Assembly: GCA_963709555.1 (NCBI GenBank)
Contig: CAVPWR010000006.1
Coordinates: 1 to 64,000, forward strand
Length of the DNA stretch: 64,000 nucleotides
Origin: Sulfurisoma sp963709555
GTDB taxonomy: Bacteria; Pseudomonadota; Gammaproteobacteria; Burkholderiales; Rhodocyclaceae
Direction: 5' to 3'
A program made the translations under genes and the position numbers. The notes beneath the pieces were generated by a model, which was not told where the DNA came from, did no database searches, and was given only the letters and a program-made list of their open reading frames with translations. The first letter of the stretch is position 1; each line of letters begins with the position of its first letter. Positions 57,192 through 64,000 of the stretch are shown piece after piece.

Positions 57192-58601
57192 TCAGCCCTT
57201 GAGCGCGGCCAGCACCTCGTCGAGCATCTTCTTGGCGTCGCCGAACAGCATGCGGTTGTTGTCCTTGTAGAAGAGCGGGTTGTCGACGCCGGCGTAGCCG
57301 GAGGCCATCGAACGCTTCATCACGATCGAGGTCTTGGCCTTCCACACTTCGAGCACCGGCATGCCGGCGATCGGGCTGGTCGGATCGTCCTCGGCGGCCG
57401 GATTGACGATGTCGTTGGCGCCGATGACGATCGACACGTCGGTGGTGGGGAAGTCGTCGTTGAGTTCGTCCATCTCCATCACGATGTCGTAGGGCACCTT
57501 GGCCTCGGCCAGCAGCACGTTCATGTGCCCCGGCATGCGGCCGGCCACCGGGTGGATGCCGAAGCGGACATTGACGCCCTTCTCGCGCAAATGCTTGGTG
57601 ATTTCGTAGACCGTGTGCTGGGCCTGGGCCACCGCCATGCCGTAGCCGGGGACGATGATGACGTTCTTCGCGTCCTTCAGCAGCTCCGCCGTTTCCTGGG
57701 CGCTGATGGCGGTGACCTCGCCGGCCGGCTGGCCGTCGGCCTTGGCCACCACCGTCCCGCCGCCGGTGCCGAAGCCGCCGGCGATCACGCTGATGAAGTT
57801 GCGGTTCATCGCCTGGCACATGATGTAGGAGAGGATGGCGCCGCTGGAGCCGACCAGCGCGCCGACGACGATCAGCAGGTCGTTGGAAAGCATGAAGCCG
57901 GTCGCGGCCGCGGCCCAGCCCGAGTAGCTGTTGAGCATCGACACCACCACCGGCATGTCGGCACCGCCGATGGCCATCACCATGTGGATGCCGAAGAGCA
58001 GGCCGATGGCGGTCATGACGATCAGGGCCGTGGCGCCGTCGGCGGGCGTCTGGACCTGGAGAAAGGCGTAGGCGTAGTAGATGACGACCAGCGCGCCGAT
58101 GCCGTTGATGGCGTGGCGCCCCGGCAGCAGCATCGGCTTGCCGCCGATCTTGCCCGAGAGCTTGCCGAAGGCGATGATCGAACCGGAGAAGGTGACGGCA
58201 CCGATGTAGATGCCGACGTAGATTTCGAGCTCGTGAATGGCTTTTTCCGCACCCGTGAACACGATCGAGGTGTCGATGTAGCTGGCGAAACCGACGAGGC
58301 AGGCGGCGAGACCGACGAGGCTGTGCATCAGCGCGACCAGTTCCGGCATCTGCGTCATCTGCACCTTGCGTGCGGCGTAGAGCCCGATGCTGCCGCCCAC
58401 GACCATGGTGCCGATGATCCAGGGGATGCCGGCCAGGGTGACGCGCGGGCCGAAGATCGTCGCCAGCACGGCGATGGCCATGCCGATGATGCCGTAGAGG
58501 TTGCCGCGGCGGGAAGATTCAGGATTGGACAGGCCGCCGAGGCTCAGGATGAAGAGAATGGTGGCGCCGATATAGGAAACGGTGGCAAGGCTTGAAGACA
58601 T
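57192..58601 (-). CDS. pntB: NAD(P) transhydrogenase subunit beta
   Basis: 469 residues. The N-terminal half has about nine membrane helices that form the proton path with PntA (domain II). The C-terminal domain III binds NADP(H): VIIVPGYGMAVAQAQHTV, FGIHPVAGRMPGHMNVLLAEA, IVIGANDIVNPAAEDDP and KRSMASGYAGVDNPLFYKDN. It couples proton entry to NADPH formation. It follows pntA by nine bases. Confidence 0.97.
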   Translation of the reverse strand: MSSSLATVSYIGATILFILSLGGLSNPESSRRGNLYGIIGMAIAVLATIFGPRVTLAGIPWIIGTMVVGGSIGLYAARKVQMTQMPELVALMHSLVGLAACLVGFASYIDTSIVFTGAEKAIHELEIYVGIYIGAVTFSGSIIAFGKLSGKIGGKPMLLPGRHAINGIGALVVIYYAYAFLQVQTPADGATALIVMTAIGLLFGIHMVMAIGGADMPVVVSMLNSYSGWAAAATGFMLSNDLLIVVGALVGSSGAILSYIMCQAMNRNFISVIAGGFGTGGGTVVAKADGQPAGEVTAISAQETAELLKDAKNVIIVPGYGMAVAQAQHTVYEITKHLREKGVNVRFGIHPVAGRMPGHMNVLLAEAKVPYDIVMEMDELNDDFPTTDVSIVIGANDIVNPAAEDDPTSPIAGMPVLEVWKAKTSIVMKRSMASGYAGVDNPLFYKDNNRMLFGDAKKMLDEVLAALKG

Positions 58602-58610
58602 GGTGTTTTC

Positions 58611-60203
58611 CTATTTCCGGAACATCGCCAGCATGCGGCGGGTGACGGCAAATCCGCCGAACATGTTGATCGACGTCAGCACCAGGGCAACCGCGGCCAG
58701 CCCCAGGATCCAGCCCGAAGGCCGGCCATCCGCCAGGCCGAGCAGGGGCGGCGCGATCTGCACCAGCGCGCCGATGGCGATGATGCTGGAGATCGCGTTG
58801 GTCACGCTCATCAGCGGCGTGTGCAGCGCCGGCGTGACGTTCCACACCACCATGTAGCCGACGAAGCAGGCCAGCACGAACACCGTGAAATGGCCGATGA
58901 AGGTCGCCGGGGCGAAAGCGCCGATGAGCCCGAACAGCACCGCGCCGATGCCGAAGATGAGCGCCAGGGTACTGCCGGCCATGGGGGCGCCGGCGCCGTG
59001 GCCGTGGCCCTTCTTGGCCGCGGGCGGCGGCGCGGCGGGCTTGGCTGCCTGCGGCGGTGCGGCGGAGAGTTTGGGCGGCGGCGGCGGCCAGGTGATGCTG
59101 CCTTCCTTGATGACGGTCAGGCCGCGGATGGCGTCGTCTTCCATGTTGACGTCGATGGTGCCATCCTTAGTCTTGCTCAGTTCTTCGGTCAGGCGGAACA
59201 GGTTGGTGGCGTACAGCGTAGACGACTGCCTGGCCAGACGGCTGACCAGGTCGGTGTAGCCGATGATGGTGACGCCATGCTTCACCACCGCCTGTCCCGG
59301 CTCGGTCAATTCGCAGTTGCCGCCCTGTTCCGCCGCCATGTCGACGATGACGCTGCCGGCCCGCATGCTCTGCACCATCTCGGCGGTGATCAGCTTGGGG
59401 GCGGGCTTGCCGGGGATCAGCGCGGTGGTGATGATGATGTCCACTTCCCGGGCCTGCTTGGCATACATCTCGCGCTGGGCCTGCTGGAAGCCCTCGCTCA
59501 TCACCTTGGCGTAGCCGCCGCCGCCGGAGCCTTCTTCCTCGAAGTCGACTTTCACGAATTCGCCGCCGAGCGACACGACCTGGTCGGCCACTTCGGCCCG
59601 GGTGTCGTTGGCGCGCACGATGGCGCCCAGGCCGGCGGCGGTGCCGATCGCAGCCAGGCCGGCCACGCCGGCGCCGGCGATGAAGACCTTGGCCGGGGGC
59701 ACCTTGCCGGCGGCGGTGATCTGGCCGTTGAAGAAGCGGCCAAAAGCGTTGGCGGCCTCGATCACGGCGCGGTAGCCGGCGACGCCGGCCTGGGAGGTCA
59801 ATGCGTCCATCTTCTGGGCGCGGGAGAGCATGCGCGGCAGCGCGTCGATGGCCAGCACCGTCACCTTGCGGGCAGCCAGCTGCTGCATGAGTTCGGGGTT
59901 CTGCGCCGGCCAGATGAAGCTGACCAGCGTGCCGCCTTCCTTCATCAGACCGACTTCGGCCGCGCTCGGGGCGCGCACCTTGAAGACGATGTCGGACTGC
60001 GCCCAGAGGCTGGCGGCATCGGCGGCGATGCTGGCACCCGCAGCGACGTAAGTGGCGTCGGCGAAATTGGCGGCATCGCCGGCGCCTGATTCGACAGCCA
60101 CCGCGAAACCGAGCTTGATGAGTTTCTCGACGACCTCGGGGACAGTGGCGACGCGCTTCTCGCCGGCGAAGGTCTCCCGCGGCACTCCGATGGTCAGTGG
60201 CAT
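58611..60203 (-). CDS. pntA: NAD(P) transhydrogenase subunit alpha
   Basis: 530 residues, single-chain E. coli type. Domain I binds NAD(H): IGVPRETFAGEKRVATVPEVVEKL, FIAGAGVAGLAAIGTAAGLGAIVRA and VIVDMAAEQGGNCELTEPGQ. A Pro/Ala linker leads to about four C-terminal helices. The start at 60203 gives the canonical MPLTIGVPRE; the open frame upstream is not homologous. pntA and pntB form an operon. The divergent gap to corA carries a small hairpin. Confidence 0.96.
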   Translation of the reverse strand: MPLTIGVPRETFAGEKRVATVPEVVEKLIKLGFAVAVESGAGDAANFADATYVAAGASIAADAASLWAQSDIVFKVRAPSAAEVGLMKEGGTLVSFIWPAQNPELMQQLAARKVTVLAIDALPRMLSRAQKMDALTSQAGVAGYRAVIEAANAFGRFFNGQITAAGKVPPAKVFIAGAGVAGLAAIGTAAGLGAIVRANDTRAEVADQVVSLGGEFVKVDFEEEGSGGGGYAKVMSEGFQQAQREMYAKQAREVDIIITTALIPGKPAPKLITAEMVQSMRAGSVIVDMAAEQGGNCELTEPGQAVVKHGVTIIGYTDLVSRLARQSSTLYATNLFRLTEELSKTKDGTIDVNMEDDAIRGLTVIKEGSITWPPPPPKLSAAPPQAAKPAAPPPAAKKGHGHGAGAPMAGSTLALIFGIGAVLFGLIGAFAPATFIGHFTVFVLACFVGYMVVWNVTPALHTPLMSVTNAISSIIAIGALVQIAPPLLGLADGRPSGWILGLAAVALVLTSINMFGGFAVTRRMLAMFRK

Positions 60204-60257
60204 GTTCACTCTCTCTGTTCTTGGTCTGGTACGGGTCCGCGCTGTATCATGGGCCCG

Positions 60258-60275
60258 CCCCGCATTGGTGCGGGG
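60258..60275. promoter_or_regulatory. GC hairpin in the pntA-corA divergent gap
   Basis: A 7-bp stem CCCCGCA/TGCGGGG with loop TTGG sits 32 bases before corA and 55 bases before pntA. An outer CCCG/CGGG pair can extend it. No T run follows on either strand, so it is not a simple terminator. It could be a leader structure or a protein site. Confidence 0.4.
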
Positions 60276-60306
60276 AAAGCGGGAATCATACTGAAATCGC
60301 CCGACC

Positions 60307-61396
60307 ATGGCCAGCAAGAGCAAGCGCGCAAAACCCGTTCGTCCCCTGCGTTCCGGCAAGACCGGCCTGCCGGCGGGCAGCCTCGTCCATCTGGGCGAAC
60401 GCAAGACCGATCGGACCGCGATCCACCTGGTCGAGTACGACGCCGAAGACCTCAAGGAAACCCGCTTCGACTCCCTGGCCGAATGCCATGCCTGCGCGCC
60501 GACGCTGCCGAAGCTCTGGCTCAACGTGCACGGCCTGCACGAGCCCGAGGTGATGACCGAGATCGGCCGTCGCTTCAAGCTGCACCCGCTGGTGCTGGAA
60601 GACATCCTCAACACCGACCAGCGCCCCAAGATCGACGACTACGGCGACTACCTCTTCCTTGTCGCCCGCTTCTTCGATTACGACCCGGCGACGCTGACGG
60701 TGACCTCGGAGCAGGTCAGCTTCGTCATCGGCAAGGATTACGTCCTGACCTTCCAGGAACGGCCGACCGGCCGCTTCGACCCGGTGCGCGAATGGCTGCG
60801 CCAGGACAAGGGCCGCATCCGCGCGCTTCGGCACCGACTACCTCGCCTACGCCCTGCTCGACGTGCTGGTCGACCGCTACTTCACCGTGCTCGAGCAGAT
60901 CGGCGAGCGCAGCGAGGACCTGGAGGAGCAGCTGATCGCGCGCCCCGATGCCGCCCTGCTGCACACACTGCATCAGCTGAAGCGCGAGACGCTGACGCTG
61001 CGCCGCGCCATCTGGCCGCTGCGCGAGGTGATCAACACGCTGGTACGCAACGACAGCCGCTTCTTCACGCCGGAGACGCAGCTCTACCTGCGCGACATCT
61101 ACGACCACACGGTGCACCTGATCGAATCGCTGGAAGCGATCCGCGACCTCATCGCCGGCATGCTCGACATCTACCTGTCGAGCATCAGCAACCGCGTCAA
61201 TCAGGAAGTCCGCGCGCTGACGGTCGTCGCCATCATCTTCATGCCGGCGACGCTGATTTCGGGAATCTTCGGGATGAACTTCAAGGCCATGCCGCTGCTC
61301 GATGCCGGCAACGGCTTCCTCGTCGCCCTCGGCCTGATGGTCGGCGTGGCAAGCACGCTCGGACTGATCTTCTGGCGGCGGCGCTGGATCGGCTGA
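60307..61396 (+). CDS. corA: CorA-family magnesium/cobalt transporter (frameshifted near 60830)
   Basis: About 363 residues after joining. The N-terminal cytoplasmic domain (WLNVHGLHEPEVMTEIGRRFKLHPLVLEDILNTDQRPKIDDYGDYLF) and the long helix (LKRETLTLRRAIWPLREVI) are typical CorA. The two C-terminal helices carry the selectivity motif GMNFKAMP. The frame breaks near 60830 (RIRA-FGTDYLAYALLD), one base extra. Pentameric channel for Mg2+ influx in the inner membrane. It converges with the PP2C gene with no gap between stops. Confidence 0.93.
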
Positions 61397-62212
61397 TCAG
61401 CTGCCGCCGGTGGCGGCCTTCCGCTGCGCGATGGCCTTCTTCCACGCCGGCTCTTCCTTCGGCGCCTCGACTTCCTTGATGCGGACGATGGCCAGCGAGA
61501 TGTTGTCGCCGCGGCCATTGCCGCGGCTGCGGGCGGTGTTGATGAAGACCTCGGCGGCCTGGCGCAGCGGAAACTCGCTGAGCACCTTGCCGATCACCTC
61601 GTCGGCGAAGTAGGCCCAGAGTCCGTCGGAACAGAGCAGGAAGGCATCACCGTCCTGCAGCGGCGAGGTTTCGCCGTAATCGATGCGCGGTGCGGGATCG
61701 TCGCCGAGGCAGGACAGCAGGATGTTCTTGTTCGGATGCTTCTCGGCATCCTCCTCGCTGATCAGCCCCTGGCGCACCAGGTCCATGACATAGGAGTGGT
61801 CGAAGGTACGCGAGATCTTCTCGCCCTTGCGGAAATGGTAGATGCGCGAATCGCCGCAATAGGCCCAGTCGACGCGACCCGGCTGCATGATCAGGACGCA
61901 GGCGGTGCTGTGCGGGTCCTGCTCGCTGGTGATGGCGGCGAGCTTGATGCCGTCGTGGGCGTCAGTGATGGCGGCGGCCAGCGTCGCCCGCACGTTCTCG
62001 GCGTTGGGCGGCGAGGCCTCGAACGCATGCTTGGCCTTGAAGATGACCTGTTCGGCGGCGAGCGAACCGCCGGAATGGCCGCCCATGCCGTCGGCCAGCA
62101 CGGCCAGCAGCGCACCTTTGTGCGAGGGGTGCGGGAAGATCGCGACGCGATCCTGCTGTTCGCTGCGGTCGCCGATGTGCTGGGCCGAGATGGTTTCGAT
62201 GGTCAGTGGCAT
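61397..62212 (-). CDS. PP2C-family serine/threonine phosphatase
   Basis: 271 residues. SAQHIGDRSEQQDRVAIF, LLAVLADGMGGHSGGSLAAEQ, WAYCGDSRIYHFRKGE and GDAFLLCSDGLWAYFAD with GRGDNISLAIVRI contain all metal-binding aspartates of the PPM/PP2C fold. It removes phosphate from Ser/Thr of proteins. No partner kinase is adjacent. A C-terminal EPAWKKAIAQRKAATG tail is outside the fold. Confidence 0.93.
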   Translation of the reverse strand: MPLTIETISAQHIGDRSEQQDRVAIFPHPSHKGALLAVLADGMGGHSGGSLAAEQVIFKAKHAFEASPPNAENVRATLAAAITDAHDGIKLAAITSEQDPHSTACVLIMQPGRVDWAYCGDSRIYHFRKGEKISRTFDHSYVMDLVRQGLISEEDAEKHPNKNILLSCLGDDPAPRIDYGETSPLQDGDAFLLCSDGLWAYFADEVIGKVLSEFPLRQAAEVFINTARSRGNGRGDNISLAIVRIKEVEAPKEEPAWKKAIAQRKAATGGS

Positions 62213-62261
62213 GGCTTGATTATACTGATGACGCAAGGTCCACACGAACGGGAGAAATCAC

Positions 62262-62699
62262 ATGCACCCAGGCCGCGGCTACAACGAACTCAAGGTCGGG
62301 GATGTCTTCGAATCGACCATGACCCTCACCGAAACCCACATCGTGCTCGGCGCCGGCCTGTTCGGCGATTTCAATCCCCTGCACGTCAACGAGTCCTTCG
62401 GCAAGCAGACCCGATTCGGCAGCCGCATCGCCCACGGCTACCTGACCAGCAACGTGATGGCGGCGCCGATGGGCATGATCCTCTACGGCACGGCCATCGC
62501 CTACGTCGAGCACAACATCAAGTTCACCGCGCCGGTGCGCGCCGGCGACACCCTGACGGTCGCCTGGACCGTGGCGAGCAAGGACGACAAGCCCAAGCAC
62601 AACGGCGGCATGGTCGGTTTCGCCGGCACCTGCAAGAACCAGGAAGGCACCACCGTCGCCGAGGCGACCGCCAAGCTGCTGGTGGAGAACAACAAGTAG
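62262..62699 (+). CDS. MaoC-like (R)-enoyl-CoA hydratase
   Basis: 145 residues of the hot-dog fold. The hydratase catalytic pair is in LFGDFNPLHVNESFGKQTRFGSRIAHGYLTSNVM (Asp and His with the N-P-L-H-V signature). The C-terminus (GFAGTCKNQEGTTVAEATAKLLV) is standard. It hydrates trans-2-enoyl-CoA to (R)-3-hydroxyacyl-CoA, as in fatty-acid, PHA or aromatic side-chain metabolism. It stands alone between divergent and convergent genes. Confidence 0.87.
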   Translation: MHPGRGYNELKVGDVFESTMTLTETHIVLGAGLFGDFNPLHVNESFGKQTRFGSRIAHGYLTSNVMAAPMGMILYGTAIAYVEHNIKFTAPVRAGDTLTVAWTVASKDDKPKHNGGMVGFAGTCKNQEGTTVAEATAKLLVENNK

Positions 62700-62726
62700 G
62701 CAGCACCCGGCCCGCAGCCGGCGCGA

Positions 62727-63991
62727 TCAGGCAGCCAGGCGCTCGTCCAGCAGTTCGATCCAGTGCCGCACCGGCAGCTCGGTGCCGCTCTGCAGGTGGG
62801 TGATGCAGCCGATGTTGGCGCTGGCGATCACCTCGGGCGCAGTGGAACCATTGGCGCCGCCGACGCCGAGCCCGCCCAGCTTGTTGTCGCGCAGCTGGGT
62901 CGAGATCTGCGGCTGCAGCACCGAGTAGGTGCCGGCCGAACCGCAGCAAAGGTGGGCATCGGTCACCGGTGCCAGCGCATAGCCCGCCGCCGCCAGCAGT
63001 TCCTCGACCACGCCGCGGATCTTCTGGCCGTGCTGCAGGGTGCAGGAGGCATGGAAGGCGGCCCGCGGCATCGCTCGCCGCGCCGCCGGCGCCGACTGTT
63101 GCAGCAGCTCCAGCAGCGCCGCCTTCTCGGCGATCACCACCTCGCTGATGTCGCGCGTCGCCAGCGCGATGCGCGCGGCCTTGGCGGCGTAGCGCGGGTC
63201 GTCCTGCAGCAGGTGGGCATAATCGCGCACCTGCACGCCGCAGCCCGAGGCGGTCATGACGATGGCCTCGTAGCCGGCATCGAGCAGCGGCAACCAGGCG
63301 TCGATGTTGCGGCGGGCGTCGTCGCGGGCGCCCTCGGCGTCGTCGAGATGCAGGCGCAGTGCGCCGCAGCAGCCGGCACGCTCCGCCTCCACCAGGGTAA
63401 TTCCGAGCACGGTCGAGCACGCGCATCGCCGCGGCGTTGATGCCCGGCAGCATCGCCGGCTGCACGCAGCCGGCCAGCACGATCATCTTGCGCGTGCTGC
63501 AGCGGCGCCGGCACGATGCCCGGGTCGCGCCGCTCGGGCACCTTGGCCTTGAGGGCGGCCGGCAGCAGCGGCCGCATCATCTGCCCGATGCGCATCGCCG
63601 GGTTGAACAACGCCGGACGCGGCAGGAAATGCTTGAGCACCGCGCGCGTCAGGCCGTCGACGCCGGAACGCGGCACGCGGCTCGCCACCACCTCGCGGCC
63701 GATGTCGAGCAGGCGCGAGTAATGCACGCCCGAGGGGCAGGTCGATTCGCAGGAGCGGCAGGTCAGGCAGCGGTCGAGGTGCAGGCGGGTCTTTTCCGTC
63801 GCCTCGCCGGTCTCGAGCATCTGCTTGATGAGGTAGATGCGGCCGCGCGGCCCGTCGAGTTCGTCGCCGAACAGCTGGTAGGTCGGGCAGGTCGCGGTGC
63901 AGAAGCCGCAATGCACGCAGGTGCGCAGGATCGCCTCGGCCTCGCGGCCGGTGGGGGTGTTGCGGATGAAATCGGCGAGATGGGTTTCCAT
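62727..63991 (-). CDS. glcF: Glycolate oxidase iron-sulfur subunit (two frame breaks)
   Basis: About 420 residues after joining, running to the right edge of the window. Two [4Fe-4S] motifs at the N-terminus (CVHCGFCTATCPTYQ, CLTCRSCESTCPSGVHY) and the CCG-type domains (MIVLAGCVQPAMLPGIN, ERAGCCGALRLHL, LCCGSAGTYSVLQP) are diagnostic of GlcF/LutA-like proteins. The frame changes near 63495 (QHRKMIVLAGC) and near 63412 (RVLDVLGITLVEA), one base extra each. GlcF passes electrons from the flavin subunits GlcD/GlcE, which probably lie beyond the window upstream on this strand, to the respiratory chain. Confidence 0.9.
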
Positions 63992-64000
63992 CAGAAATCC

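Overview
This 64 kb stretch is very GC-rich bacterial chromosome, densely coding on both strands, with many operons joined by 4-base ATGA overlaps. Gene content points to a metabolically versatile betaproteobacterium, most likely a Rhodocyclales relative (Azoarcus/Sterolibacterium-like). The pointers are an aminobenzoate/benzoate-type CoA ligase with a flavin monooxygenase, two ferredoxin-linked 2-oxoacid oxidoreductases, a DMSO-reductase-family respiratory enzyme with multihaem cytochrome, PntAB, and glycogen phosphorylase. The lineage is inferred from gene content and family resemblance only; no search was run. No rRNA, CRISPR array, transposase or phage gene was seen. The one RNA gene found is a tRNA-Ala(CGC). 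No gene-free stretch exceeds 300 bases.

Layout. 0.1-2 kb: small exported protein and an ABC-type solute-binding protein. 2-6.1 kb: duplicated membrane protein, then monooxygenase, MarR regulator and aryl-CoA ligase, ending in an internally deleted acyl-CoA dehydrogenase. 6.2-15.8 kb: respiratory region. A haem-containing histidine kinase and an NtrC-type regulator are followed by a sigma-54-like promoter, an exported Met-rich Gly-X-Y (collagen-like) protein, a small exported protein, a pentahaem cytochrome, a Tat-exported molybdoenzyme, a four-cluster ferredoxin subunit and a TorD-like chaperone. 15.9-24.6 kb (minus): tRNA-Ala, glgP, Sua5/TsaC, purK, purE, folD, iorB, iorA. 24.7-30.1 kb (minus): acyl carrier protein, E2, E1-beta and E1-alpha of a 2-oxoacid dehydrogenase, a structured intergenic repeat, and an acetyl-CoA-synthetase-like ligase. 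30.2-34.2 kb: NAD salvage (pncA, pncB), a PolX-like polymerase without its PHP domain, and a TacAT-type toxin-antitoxin pair. 34.4-39.9 kb: an RNA-repair operon (archease, Hsp70, Hsp40, RtcB, DUF504) plus a small Lys-rich protein. 39.9-47 kb: YcaO, methyltransferase, RsuA, Mth938-like protein, exported isoaspartyl methyltransferase and a membrane spermidine-synthase-like protein. 47-51.8 kb (minus): an amino-acid dehydrogenase and a 2-oxoacid:ferredoxin oxidoreductase. 52-64 kb: mixed small genes, a second isoaspartyl methyltransferase, an HIT-like protein, an RlmN paralogue, pntAB, corA, a PP2C phosphatase, a MaoC hydratase and glcF.

Two clusters stand out. The first is the chaperone-linked RtcB operon, in which a dedicated Hsp70/Hsp40 pair sits between archease and the RNA ligase. 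The second is the sigma-54-linked respiratory cluster with the collagen-like protein.

Sequence quality matters here. About 20 otherwise complete genes or gene segments (purE, corA, glcF, the E2 gene and others) are split by apparent single-base insertions or deletions, mostly in short homopolymer runs. I read most of these as sequence errors and give each gene its full span. Three lesions do not fit that explanation: the acyl-CoA dehydrogenase deletion, the archease stop codon and the dnaJ start codon.
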